From assembly GCA_021731815.1 (NCBI GenBank), contig JAKFWO010000009.1, forward strand, positions 40,352 through 104,351: a stretch of DNA of 64,000 bases, in the 5' to 3' direction. Made by a program: the position numbers and the translations under genes. Source of the stretch: Hyphomonadaceae bacterium (GTDB lineage Bacteria > Pseudomonadota > Alphaproteobacteria > Caulobacterales > Aquidulcibacteraceae). Of this stretch, positions 1-8,540 are shown piece by piece. Below the pieces are notes generated by a model. The model was given only the letters and a program-made list of their open reading frames with translations. It had not been told where the DNA came from and made no database searches. Within the stretch, counting starts at the first letter, position 1; each line of letters begins with the position of its first letter.

Positions 1-1113
<1,113 letters not shown>

Positions 1114-1340
1114 CTACGTCGAAATCCGCTGCGCCAGCCACAGGATGCGCCGCCGGATTGAACAAATGCCGAATTGGCGCCTCTCATACGCAGGGCGGCG
1201 CGCCGAATCAATTGGCGGTCGCCGCGGCACCGCCTTGATGCCTCCGGGACTTGCGCGCCACACTGCCGTCTATAGTTTGGCGCGCGCGCCCGCACACACG
1301 CTTTTTCCTGTTCGTTCGGTGCCGGAGGCTAAACCTTTCG

Positions 1341-1685
1341 ATGGCTGATGATCATCGTGAATCCCCTCACCGCAGCGCGGATGAATGCACCAATATGGGC
1401 GAGGTGCGCGCTGAAATCGATCGGATTGACCGCCTGCTCGTGCGGATCCTCGCCGAGCGCCAGAGTTATATGGACGCCGCCGCGCGCATCAAGCCCGACC
1501 GCCATGCGGTTCGCGACGAGGCACGCATTCGCGATGTTCTCGAAAAAGTTAAGGCTGCCGCCGACCGTGAGGGGCTTGCCTGGACGATCGCCGAACCCGT
1601 ATGGCGCGAATTGATGGAGCGCTGCATCGCCTATGAATTCGAGGCCTTCGACGCCTTGCGCAAGCCGGTCAGTGCCAGCTCCTGA
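1341..1685 (+). CDS. Chorismate mutase, AroQ type II
   Basis: Small all-helical enzyme (114 aa) converting chorismate to prephenate at the entry to Phe/Tyr synthesis. The sequence shows the AroQ pattern: EVRAEIDRIDRLLVRILAER (Arg23, Arg40), then AAARIK (Lys51) and the helix starting IRDVLEKV. Length fits a monofunctional domain with no prephenate dehydratase or dehydrogenase attached. ATG 1341 is chosen because GGAGG lies at 1324-1328; the in-frame codons upstream lack family similarity. ATG 1395 is a possible shorter start. The 3' end overlaps the convergent Hpt gene by 55 bp. An isochorismate-pyruvate lyase of the same fold cannot be excluded by eye. Confidence 0.85.
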   Translation: MADDHRESPHRSADECTNMGEVRAEIDRIDRLLVRILAERQSYMDAAARIKPDRHAVRDEARIRDVLEKVKAAADREGLAWTIAEPVWRELMERCIAYEFEAFDALRKPVSASS

Positions 1686-2020
1686 TCGAAACGCAGGGTT
1701 TCGGTCCGGGTTGCCTCGATCTGTTCGCGAATGTCCTGCATCGTCAATGCAATGCTGACCCGGCCGGGCGGTTCGGGGGCGAGGGTGAGGCGCTCGAGCT
1801 GCTCGCAGGAAGAAGCCAGCGCCACCGCCCCCACCCCGCGCGCCGAGCCCTTGAGCGAATGGGCGGCATTGCGCCACATGGCGGGATCGTGGTCGAGGTC
1901 GAAAAACGGTGCCCAGACATCGATCTGGTGGCGAAACAGGCCCAGCACTTCCTGCATCAGGGCGACATCGTCATAGGCCGCGCGACGCAAGAAATCGCGG
2001 TCGAGAACGGGTTCGGACAT
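1631..2020 (-). CDS. Hpt (histidine phosphotransfer) domain protein
   Basis: Stand-alone 129-residue phosphorelay carrier, expected to move phosphate between a hybrid histidine kinase and a response regulator. The phospho-acceptor motif is AHSLKGSARGVGA with His54, followed by a helix-forming segment rich in Leu and Glu (SCEQLERL). There is no kinase or receiver next to it, so the partners are elsewhere; in alphaproteobacteria such solitary Hpt proteins often serve cell-cycle relays, but the sequence does not show which one. The start at 2020 is taken from the beginning of the family-like sequence; the frame is open further upstream to 2158 but that part resembles no known domain. The gene ends inside the convergent chorismate mutase gene. 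Confidence 0.85.
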   Translation of the reverse strand: MSEPVLDRDFLRRAAYDDVALMQEVLGLFRHQIDVWAPFFDLDHDPAMWRNAAHSLKGSARGVGAVALASSCEQLERLTLAPEPPGRVSIALTMQDIREQIEATRTETLRFDQELALTGLRKASKASNS

Positions 2021-2205
2021 GCGGCGAATCACTCCCTGGTCAGATACTCGCTGAAAAATACCGGAAAATTGCCCCGAACGCATCAGGCGCACATGAATTC
2101 GCGGAAAACCGGCCTGTCCGGCACGGCCCAATGGCACTTTCAAATTGATCGAAGCCATGCGAGAGCTTTCCCGAAAATTGTTTCGATTTGCCGGAGATAC
2201 GACAT

Positions 2206-2664
2206 ATGGGTGCTGTTGATCGCTTGCTGGAGATCGGCCTGGAATTGCCCGAGCCCGCGATTCCCGTAGCCAATTATGTGCCCTTTGTCCGCACGGGTTC
2301 GTTCGTTCACGTTTCAGGGCAGGTCTCTGTGGATGCCAATGGCGGGATCAAGGGCAAGGTCGGGCGCGATCTCAGCCTCGAACAGGGTCAGGCGGCAGCG
2401 CGGCTCTGTGCGATCAATCTGCTCGCCCAGATGCGGGCCGCCTGTGGCGGGGATCTCGACCGCGTGCGCCAGGTGGTCAAGCTCAATATTTTCGTCAATT
2501 GCACGCCGGATTTTGCCGCCATTCCGGCAGTCGGCAATGGGTGCTCGGATCTCATCGCCGCAATTCTCGGCGATGCAGGCCGGCATGCGCGCTCGGCAGT
2601 GGGCTCGGTCAATCTGCCGCTGGATTTTGCCGTTGAGGTCGATGGCATTTTCGAGATCGCCTGA
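2206..2664 (+). CDS. RidA/YjgF/YER057c/UK114 family protein
   Basis: 152-residue RidA-fold protein. Canonical RidA enzymes hydrolyse reactive enamine/imine intermediates; this longer subgroup is less well characterised. Visible family features are GSFVHVSGQV (residues 31-40), GDLDRVRQVVKLNIFVN, and RSAVGSVNLP, where Arg129 aligns with the catalytic arginine of E. coli RidA; it ends in the usual AVEVDGIFEIA. ATG 2206 is preceded by CCGGAG (2191-2196). The gene lies 17 bp upstream of the acyltransferase gene on the same strand, so the two may be cotranscribed. Enamine deaminase activity is likely but unproven for this subgroup. Confidence 0.88.
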   Translation: MGAVDRLLEIGLELPEPAIPVANYVPFVRTGSFVHVSGQVSVDANGGIKGKVGRDLSLEQGQAAARLCAINLLAQMRAACGGDLDRVRQVVKLNIFVNCTPDFAAIPAVGNGCSDLIAAILGDAGRHARSAVGSVNLPLDFAVEVDGIFEIA

Positions 2665-2681
2665 CTGCGCGCGCTGCGGTA

Positions 2682-3881
2682 ATGGCCTCCGATTCCACGC
2701 CTGCGGATCGCGCAACAGTGAAAATCACCCTTGCCGAGGGGCTGAAATCCGTCGGACGCGATGAATGGGACGCGGTCGCCAATCCGGCGGATCGCCCCTT
2801 CGATCCATTTCTGGGCTGGGATTATCTTGAGGCGCTGGAAAATTCGGGCGCCGTGAGCGCGCGCGAGGGCTGGGCCCCCCATCACCTCCTTGCGCGTGAC
2901 GGAACAGGCGCGCTGGCGGGCGCGATGCCCTTATATCTCAAGGGGCATTCTTATGGCGAATATGTGTTCGACCACGCCTGGGCGGAAGCGTTCGGCCGGG
3001 CTGGCGGACGCTATTACCCGAAATTGCTGAGCGCCGTGCCCTTCACGCCTGTGACAGGGCGCCGGCGGCTCACGCGACCGGGACCCGATCGCGCCGGAAC
3101 CGAACGGGCATTGCTCAATTCCGCGATCTCACTCGCAGCCGATAACCGGATTTCAGGCCTGCACATCAATTTCCCCGAGGCAACGGAATGGCAGGCGCTT
3201 GGCGAGGCCGGGATGCTGTTGCGCCAGGACAATCAATATATTTTCGAAAACCGCAATTATCGCGATTTCGACGATTTTCTTTCGGTCCTGTCATCAGAAA
3301 AGCGAAAAAATCTGCGCAAGGAACGCCTCCGTGCCCGCGAGGGGCTGAATATCCGCGCTTTGACCGGAAGCGCGATCTCAGAACAGGATTGGGACCATTT
3401 CTTCGCGTTTTACATGGATACCGGCGCGCGCAAATGGGGCCAGCCATATCTCAACCGCCTCACCTTCGCCTTGTTTCACGAAAGATTGCGCGACCATATC
3501 CTGCTGGTACTTGCTGATCGCGGGGGGAAACCCATTGCGGGGGCGCTGAATTTCATTGGCTCGGACGCGCTCTTTGGCCGCTATTGGGGCGCCAGCGAAT
3601 TCGTATCCGGCCTGCATTTCGAACTCTGTTATTACCAGGCAATCGATTTCGCGTTGGCGCGCGGCCTGTCGCGGGTCGAGGCCGGGGCGCAAGGCGACCA
3701 CAAACTCGCCCGCGGCTATGCCCCGAAAGCGGTTTATTCCGCGCATTGGATTGCCGATCCCGGATTTCGGGCGGCCATTGCCGGGTTTCTGGACAAAGAG
3801 CGCCGGGCGGTGGAAGCCCAGATCGCCGCGCTCGGCGAATATACGCCCTTTCGCAAGGGCCCGGCGGGTGACGGGGACTAG
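2682..3881 (+). CDS. FemAB-like / GNAT-fold acyltransferase (DUF482 family)
   Basis: 399-residue protein of the FemAB-like GNAT group common in proteobacteria (formerly DUF482). Recognisable stretches are FDPFLGWDYLEALENSG near the N-terminus, KRKNLRKERLRA mid-protein, GALNFIGSDALFGRYWG, and FELCYYQAIDFALARGLSRVE followed by GAQGDHKLARGY near the end. The fold suggests acyl or aminoacyl transfer; the substrate is unknown, and relatives are often described only as N-acetyltransferases. It follows ridA by 17 bp. No signal peptide or membrane segment is visible, so it is probably cytoplasmic. The start ATG 2682 is the first in frame and suits the spacing. Confidence 0.85.
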   Translation: MASDSTPADRATVKITLAEGLKSVGRDEWDAVANPADRPFDPFLGWDYLEALENSGAVSAREGWAPHHLLARDGTGALAGAMPLYLKGHSYGEYVFDHAWAEAFGRAGGRYYPKLLSAVPFTPVTGRRRLTRPGPDRAGTERALLNSAISLAADNRISGLHINFPEATEWQALGEAGMLLRQDNQYIFENRNYRDFDDFLSVLSSEKRKNLRKERLRAREGLNIRALTGSAISEQDWDHFFAFYMDTGARKWGQPYLNRLTFALFHERLRDHILLVLADRGGKPIAGALNFIGSDALFGRYWGASEFVSGLHFELCYYQAIDFALARGLSRVEAGAQGDHKLARGYAPKAVYSAHWIADPGFRAAIAGFLDKERRAVEAQIAALGEYTPFRKGPAGDGD

Positions 3882-4106
3882 CTGTCTTGCCTCAACAGGA
3901 TATTGGCGATTGCGCGACAGGCCGTCTGCCCATGCGAGGTCAATATTCGTCCGGCGGACAGAGTAATCCATTGTTTTCATAAAAACCAAGGTGTTGCTGG
4001 TGCTACAGGCGGGCGCGCGCGTCCGCGGCGAGGGCAAGGATTCATGCAGCAAATTCAACCCATGGTTTGGCCGAAAACCATCCCTTGAAAATCCACATCT
4101 TGAGCA

Positions 4107-4120
4107 TTCTGAATTCAGAA
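4107..4120. promoter_or_regulatory. Perfect 14-bp palindrome, candidate operator
   Basis: TTCTGAATTCAGAA is an exact inverted repeat about 200 bp upstream of the TetR-family gene. TetR dimers bind short palindromes in their own upstream region, which makes autoregulation a reasonable inference, but the distance to the start codon is long and no second copy is seen. Confidence 0.3.
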
Positions 4121-4187
4121 ACCCGGTTCGAATTCCCTTGACAACGCTCGAAATCCCCGGCGCCGGGACACGGCCTTTCCTTGAAAT

Positions 4188-4216
4188 TTGACGCAAACGG
4201 CAAGTACGTCCATCAT
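4188..4216 (+). promoter_or_regulatory. Possible sigma70-type promoter for the TetR gene
   Basis: TTGACG (4188-4193), a 17-nt spacer, then CATCAT (4211-4216). The -35 is good and the -10 weak. The smaller palindrome ATTCATGAAT overlaps the -10, where a repressor could block RNA polymerase. Confidence 0.3.
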
Positions 4217-4320
4217 TCATGAATTCCGGATCCAGACAGGGTCGGAATTTACCCATGAACGCCGCGCGCCTGTCCACATCTCGCAAATGGCACTGACAAT
4301 CAGGGATTTGAGCCAAGGAC

Positions 4321-5070
4321 ATGTCCAGTCTCGCATCCGATAATGGAACCGACCCAACCGAACACGTTTCGGGAATGGCGGCCGAACTCACGGGAGAGGA
4401 CAATGTACCCGGCGCGAGTCCGTCGGACCGCCGCCGCAAAAGGGTGCGCGAGGCAATCATTCTCGCCGCCGAGCAGGTTTTTGCCGCCGAAGGCGCGCAA
4501 GGCCTGTCGATCCGCCGCCTCGCGGAAGCTGTCGATTATTCTCCGGCGGCGCTTTACAAATATTTTCCCTCCAAGGGCGCGGTGATCGCGGCACTCAAGG
4601 AGGCGTTTTTTGAGAAGCTGGTCGGCCGAATGGAGGATCCCGCGGCGCTGGCGGGCGATGCCATCGGCAATTTGCGGCGGGCCTTCATCACTTATGTGGA
4701 GATCGGCGTTTCCCATCCCAATCATTACGCTGCCGCTTTTGCGTCAAAAGGCGAGGACGATTTCGTCACGCCGGCCGAGGAATGTAATAACAGCGAAAAG
4801 GCCTATCAGTTCCTGCTGGCGCGCGTCGAGCATGGCGTTCGTTCCCGCCAGCTTGCGGACATCAACCCGGTCTATGCCAGCCTGTCCCTGTGGGCGTCAA
4901 TGCATGGCTTGACCATGTTGATGGTCAGCCTGCCGCGCTTTCCGGAATTTGCGGATCCGGAGTTACAGATTTCACGCCGGCAATTCATTGAATATCACGC
5001 CGACCTCGCTTTGCGCGGACTGGCGGCCTGCACCGCCCCGGTTCCGATCGCGCCGCCGCGGCAGGGCTGA
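4321..5070 (+). CDS. TetR/AcrR family transcriptional regulator with WHG-type C-terminal domain
   Basis: 249-residue DNA-binding regulator. The N-terminal HTH spans roughly residues 38-86: EAIILAAEQVFAAEGAQGLS, IRRLAEAVDYSPAALYKYFP, then SKGAVIAALKEAFFEKL. The C-terminal half (NLRRAFITYVEIGVSHPNHY ... ASLSLWASMHGLTML) matches the WHG-type ligand-binding domain of TetR proteins. A long N-terminal tail of about 37 residues precedes the HTH; ATG 4375 would shorten it. The Nudix gene begins 3 bp after its stop, so both are almost surely on one mRNA; whether it also controls other genes and what ligand it binds cannot be read from the sequence. Confidence 0.9.
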   Translation: MSSLASDNGTDPTEHVSGMAAELTGEDNVPGASPSDRRRKRVREAIILAAEQVFAAEGAQGLSIRRLAEAVDYSPAALYKYFPSKGAVIAALKEAFFEKLVGRMEDPAALAGDAIGNLRRAFITYVEIGVSHPNHYAAAFASKGEDDFVTPAEECNNSEKAYQFLLARVEHGVRSRQLADINPVYASLSLWASMHGLTMLMVSLPRFPEFADPELQISRRQFIEYHADLALRGLAACTAPVPIAPPRQG

Positions 5071-5073
5071 ATC

Positions 5074-5709
5074 GTGGCATCCGGCAGCGAGGATTCCGGT
5101 GCCAAAACCGATCCCCCGACCGGGGATCCATGGCACTGGGAATCCGAACGCCACATCTATGAAAATTCGTGGATTTCCGTTTTCGAGCGCCGGGGCCGGA
5201 AGCCCGATGGGACCCCCGGCCTCTATGGCATCGTCCGTTTCCGCAATCGGGCGATCGGCGTGATCGCCCTGTTCGCCGATGGAAGTCTCACCCTGGTCGG
5301 CCAATTCCGCGTGCCGCTCGACCGCTGGAGCTGGGAAATCCCCGAAGGTGGCGGACCGCCGGATGAGCCTCCGCTGACTGCCGCCCAGCGCGAATTGGCC
5401 GAGGAAACAGGCCTCTCCGCCACGCAATGGCGCGAAATCCTGCGTACCGACATTTCCAACAGCGTCACCGACGAAACCGGCGTGGTTTTTCTCGCCACCG
5501 GCCTCGCGGAGGGCATCGCGCATCCCGAAGGCAGCGAGCATCTGTCCCTGCGACGCGTGCATTTCCCTACCGCCCTTGCCATGATCGACACAGGCGAGAT
5601 CCGCGACGCCCTCACCCAATTGGCATTGTTGCGCGTCTATCGCATGGCGATGACGGGGGAATTGCCCCCGGAATTGTGCGCTGCACTGCTGGATCAGCGG
5701 GACGATTGA
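5074..5709 (+). CDS. Nudix hydrolase, ADP-ribose/nucleoside-diphosphate-sugar pyrophosphatase type
   Basis: 211-residue Nudix enzyme expected to cleave an X-linked nucleoside diphosphate such as ADP-ribose. The Nudix box begins near residue 91: GGGPPDEPPLTAAQRELAEE followed by TG, giving an intact G-x5-E-x7-RELAEETG core with the metal-binding glutamates. The upstream part (WISVFERRGRKPDGTPGLYG ... FRNRAIGVIALFADGSLTLV) resembles ADP-ribose pyrophosphatases. The GTG start at 5074 lies 3 bp after the TetR stop; no ATG in frame lies ahead of the conserved region. Substrate is inferred from the subfamily only. Confidence 0.88.
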   Translation: MASGSEDSGAKTDPPTGDPWHWESERHIYENSWISVFERRGRKPDGTPGLYGIVRFRNRAIGVIALFADGSLTLVGQFRVPLDRWSWEIPEGGGPPDEPPLTAAQRELAEETGLSATQWREILRTDISNSVTDETGVVFLATGLAEGIAHPEGSEHLSLRRVHFPTALAMIDTGEIRDALTQLALLRVYRMAMTGELPPELCAALLDQRDD

Positions 5710-6019
5710 GACCGATGCCCTCGTAAAATCTGCTGTTCACGCCTACATGGAGCCCACAGGCTTTGGAGGCACGCAGATAACTGGCCGCGGCAATAGCCTC
5801 GGCTTCATTCTCAGAATAATGCCCTGGTTTGATGGCGATATTCTTGCATATTTTTCGATGCGTCTTGCCGGGTAGCCCCCGGTTTCGCAGTGAACATGGG
5901 CACAGCCAATGAATATTCAAAACCCTGCCAAGGCCCCGGAAAAAAACACGCCCGGATTTCCTTGATACTATTCCCGCAAGAATTTACACGCGCATGTTGC
6001 CCCATGGAGAGCCAGAACC
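5710..6019. other. 310-bp intergenic region before cysE
   Basis: Contains a candidate cysE promoter (5962-5990) and, on the minus strand at about 5710-5870, a short open stretch whose translation vaguely recalls an AP2-type DNA-binding domain tail (EAEAIAAASYLRASKACG). That stretch has no clear start and runs into antisense of the Nudix gene, so I do not call it a gene. Nothing else is recognisable. Confidence 0.4.
5962..5990 (+). promoter_or_regulatory. Possible sigma70-type promoter of cysE
   Basis: TTGATA (5962-5967), 17-nt spacer, TACACG (5985-5990), about 30 bp before the GTG start of cysE. Judged by eye on consensus and spacing only. Confidence 0.35.
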
Positions 6020-6856
6020 GTGAACAGCCCCAATCCAGTCCTCGTCGCCGACACCGGTGCTTCCGTCTGGGCGAGCCTGCGCGTGGACGCAGCGACCGCA
6101 GCCGCCGCCGAGCCCATTCTGGCGAGCTTTCTGAACGCCACAGTTCTCCACCACGACCGGTTTTCGGACGCACTGGCCTATCATCTGGCGCAAAAGCTCG
6201 CCAATGCGGACATGAATGCCTTGCTGATCCGCGATGTCTGTCATTCCGCTTTTGAGGACTGGCCTGAACTCATCACTATCGTAGAGCGCGACATGCGCGC
6301 CGTGCGCGAGCGGGACCCGGCCTGCCGCACCTATCTGCAACCCTTTCTGTATTTCAAGGGCCTCGTGGCCCTGCAGGCCTATCGCATTTCGCATTGGCTG
6401 TGGCGCGAGGGGCGTGACATCCTCGCCTTTCACCTGCAGAGCCGGACCTCGGAATTGTTCGCGATCGATATTCACCCGGCTGCCGAGATCGGCGCAGGCG
6501 TGTTCATCGACCACGGCACCGGTATCGTGATCGGGGAAACCTCGCGCGTGGGCGACGATGTTTCGATGCTGCACGGGGTCAATCTTGGGGGCACCGGCAA
6601 GGAACGCGGCGACCGCCATCCCAAGATCGGGCGTGGCGTGCTGCTGGGGGCCCATGCCAAGGTGCTCGGCAATATCACCGTCGGCGATTACGCGAAAATT
6701 GCCGCGGGCTCGGTGGTACTGAGCCCGGTGCCCGCCGGCTGCACGGTCGCTGGCGTTCCAGGCCGGCTCATCAATTGCCCGACCTGCCCCGAACCCGCCG
6801 CGAGCATGGACCAGACCCTGCCCGCCCAGGCCCAGGCTTCATTGCCGCCACAATAA
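6020..6856 (+). CDS. cysE: Serine O-acetyltransferase
   Basis: Transfers acetyl from acetyl-CoA to L-serine, the first committed step of cysteine synthesis. The N-terminal helical SATase domain includes HDRFSDALAYHLAQKLANAD and RDPACRTYLQPFLYFKGL; the C-terminal left-handed beta-helix carries the hexapeptide repeats and catalytic region IHPAAEIGAGVFIDHGTGIV, LHGVNLGGTGKERGDRHP, and GAHAKVLGNITVGD. At 278 aa it matches the longer bacterial CysE form. The start is GTG 6020 with GGAGAG (6005-6010) ahead; ATG 6004 is out of frame. No cysteine synthase gene adjoins it, so the partner CysK is elsewhere. Confidence 0.95.
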   Translation: MNSPNPVLVADTGASVWASLRVDAATAAAAEPILASFLNATVLHHDRFSDALAYHLAQKLANADMNALLIRDVCHSAFEDWPELITIVERDMRAVRERDPACRTYLQPFLYFKGLVALQAYRISHWLWREGRDILAFHLQSRTSELFAIDIHPAAEIGAGVFIDHGTGIVIGETSRVGDDVSMLHGVNLGGTGKERGDRHPKIGRGVLLGAHAKVLGNITVGDYAKIAAGSVVLSPVPAGCTVAGVPGRLINCPTCPEPAASMDQTLPAQAQASLPPQ

Positions 6857-7202
6857 GGCGGGCATGTGCGAAGAAAGCCGGTGCCCGAAGTCCAGAGACT
6901 ACGCCGTTGCAAAGACACGGTTTTCAGGGAATCGTGATTCCCTGCTACTTCCTCTCTCCGTCCTGGCACGGTTCACAGATTGTGACGCAAACCCGGTTTG
7001 GACATTGGCGGGTTGCACGCGGCAGCGCGAAGATGGCACCGTGCCGGTATTATCCGCAGGTTCTTTATCAGTTTCCAACGAGGCCCCCGATGCCGCCATC
7101 GATATTCCTTAGAGAGCATCGCAAAGATCTTGTATCGAAACATTGTCGACGAACCCAACGGGTTGTGCGAGCGCGCCTCCCCCGCCTTTGATCAGCAGAC
7201 CG
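6857..7202. other. 346-bp intergenic region between cysE and the IS element
   Basis: No supported gene. It contains an 8-bp-stem inverted repeat at 6926-6943 and otherwise unremarkable sequence up to the left end of the IS3-family element. Confidence 0.5.
6926..6943. repeat. Inverted repeat with two GANTC sites
   Basis: AGGGAATC-GT-GATTCCCT: two perfect 8-bp arms with a 2-nt centre, each arm holding one GANTC site. No T-tract follows, so it is not a typical terminator; a protein-binding palindrome is possible. It lies 70 bp after cysE. Confidence 0.5.
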
Positions 7203-7268
7203 TGACCCAGTCTCTTCAAACGCGTCCGGCCTGAGAGTTAGGATGGACTATATTTTTGGAGGAAGATC

Positions 7269-7688
7269 ATGTCCCGGAAGCGTTACACGCCCGAGGAAAT
7301 CTTTGCCAGGCTGCGGCAAGTTGAAGTGATTACGGCGCGAGGCGGCTCAGTCGCGGATGCTGTGAAGAGCATCGGCGTGACGGAGGTGCGTTACTATCGC
7401 TGGCGCAAGGAATTTGGCGGGCTGCGGACCGACCAGGTGAAGCGGATCAAGGAATTGGAGATGGAGAATTTGCGGCTGCGAAAGGCTGCGAGTGATCTGA
7501 CGCTCGATAAATTGATCCTCAGGGAAGCCGCCTCGGGAACCTTCCAGTCCCCGCTCGTCGCCGAGTCTGCGTCGAGCACGTACAGCAGAAGCTGGATATT
7601 TCGGAGCGTCGCGCGTGCGCGGCGCCTGGACATTATCGCTCGACGCAGCGCCGGACGCCGAACACGCCCGACGATGAAGCGGGGCTGA
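7269..7688 (+). CDS. IS3-family transposase OrfA
   Basis: DNA-binding half of an IS3-family transposase. MSRKRYTPEEIFARLRQVEV opens the helix-turn-helix, VTEVRYYRWRKEFGGL is typical of this group, and KRIKELEMENLRLRKAASDL is the leucine-zipper part. The family signature LTLDKLILREAA follows; after it the frame runs on to 7688 in non-family sequence, because in an active element the ribosome shifts -1 into orfB around 7545. RBS GGAGGA lies at 7258-7263, 5 bp before ATG 7269. OrfA looks intact, but without a working OrfB it cannot drive transposition. Confidence 0.85.
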   Translation: MSRKRYTPEEIFARLRQVEVITARGGSVADAVKSIGVTEVRYYRWRKEFGGLRTDQVKRIKELEMENLRLRKAASDLTLDKLILREAASGTFQSPLVAESASSTYSRSWIFRSVARARRLDIIARRSAGRRTRPTMKRG

Positions 7689-8480
7689 TTGGGGACATTG
7701 TCGAACTGGCGCGCACATGTGGCCGCTACGGGTATCGCCGAACCCGCGCGATGCCGGAGGCGGCCGGATGGGACGTGAGCGTCAAGCGCGTCGCACGCAT
7801 ATGGCGGCGAGAGGGCCAGAAAGTGCCGATGAAGCAACCGAAACGCGGTCGTCTGTGGCTGAACGACGGCTCGTGCGTGCGGCTGCGCGCGGAGTAGCGC
7901 AACCATGTCTGGGCCTACGATTTCGTCGAGGAGCGCACCCATGATGGACGGAAAATCCGCATGCTCTGCGTGGTCGATGAATTTACCCGCGAGGCGCTGG
8001 CGATCCGCGTGGCATGACGGCTCAACTCAAGCGATGTTATCGACGTGTTGGCTGATCTGAAAATCACGCGCGGCGCGCCCGAGCATGTGAGAAGCGACAC
8101 GATCCGAAGTTTGTCGCCATCGCCCTGGGCGAGTGGGTCGCCGAGGGCGTCACCAAGACCGCTTACATCGAGCCGGGCAGCCCATGGGAGAACGGTTACG
8201 TCGAAAGCTTCAACGGGAAGCTCCGCGATGAGCAGCTCAATCGCGAAATATTTTACACACTCCGAGAGGCGCAGGTGCCGATCGAGGCTTGGCACCGTCA
8301 CTACAACGCCGTGCGTCCCCACTCTGCGCTGGGCCGGAGGCCGCCCGCGCAGGAGACAATCGTCATGCTGGCGTCATGCTGGCGTCATGCGGGCGTGGCC
8401 GCTGCGCGTCGTCGGAAAACCAGAAATGGAGGCCGCAATGAACTAACGTTTAGCCCGGACGCGCGAATGGGGGCAGGTCA
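7550..8480 (+). pseudogene. IS3-family transposase OrfB (rve/DDE integrase), broken
   Basis: In the -1 frame relative to orfA the sequence encodes a recognisable IS3 integrase: YGYRRTRAMPEAAGWDVSVK, VPMKQPKRGRLWLNDGSCVR, HVWAYDFVEERTHDGRK, VVDEFTREALAI, then YIEPGSPWENGYVESFNGKL and RHYNAVRPHSALGRRPPA. It is disabled by an in-frame TAG at 7895-7897, a TGA at 8015-8017, and a one-base deletion near 8100 where the DNGPEF motif should be; the remainder continues in the next frame and the normal stop is lost. An 11-bp triplication lies near the end (8361-8393). Confidence 0.85.
8361..8393. repeat. Tandem repeat, 11 bp x 3
   Basis: Three copies of CGTCATGCTGG, the last with one change (CGTCATGCGGG), near the 3' end of the broken orfB. 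Confidence 0.85.
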
Positions 8481-8540
8481 GAAACCGGAGATGCCGTCGG
8501 GATTGCGGATATTGAACAGGTTGAGGCTGTCGCCTCTGCT

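Larger units (their letters stand above)
3882..4320. other. 439-bp intergenic region upstream of the TetR gene
   Basis: No ORF with family resemblance is seen here. The region is less GC-rich than its neighbours and holds a perfect 14-bp palindrome (4107-4120), a second 10-bp palindrome ATTCATGAAT (4215-4224), and a possible promoter just before the TetR start. No terminator hairpin with a T-tract was found after the acyltransferase gene. Confidence 0.6.
7203..8480 (+). mobile_element. IS3-family insertion sequence (IS407-like group), decayed
   Basis: About 1278 bp bounded by imperfect inverted repeats. The left end starts TGACCCAGTCTC (7203-7241), the right end (8443-8480) read on the minus strand starts TGACCTGCCCCC, and both share CGCGTCCGG and end in GTTAG. 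Inside are orfA and a broken orfB. I see no target-site duplication (left flank ends ACCG, right flank starts GAAA), which fits an old insertion or later rearrangement. The element sits between cysE and the DUF2145 gene. Placement in the IS407-like group rests on recalled protein similarity. Confidence 0.85.

Noticed and set aside
8361..8393. Short repeats as a CRISPR array
   Set aside because: Units are 11-19 bp with no spacers between copies and no cas genes; none of the repeats here fits CRISPR.
7195..8490. Target-site duplication of the IS3 element
   Set aside because: Bases next to the two ends (ACCG and GAAA) do not match.
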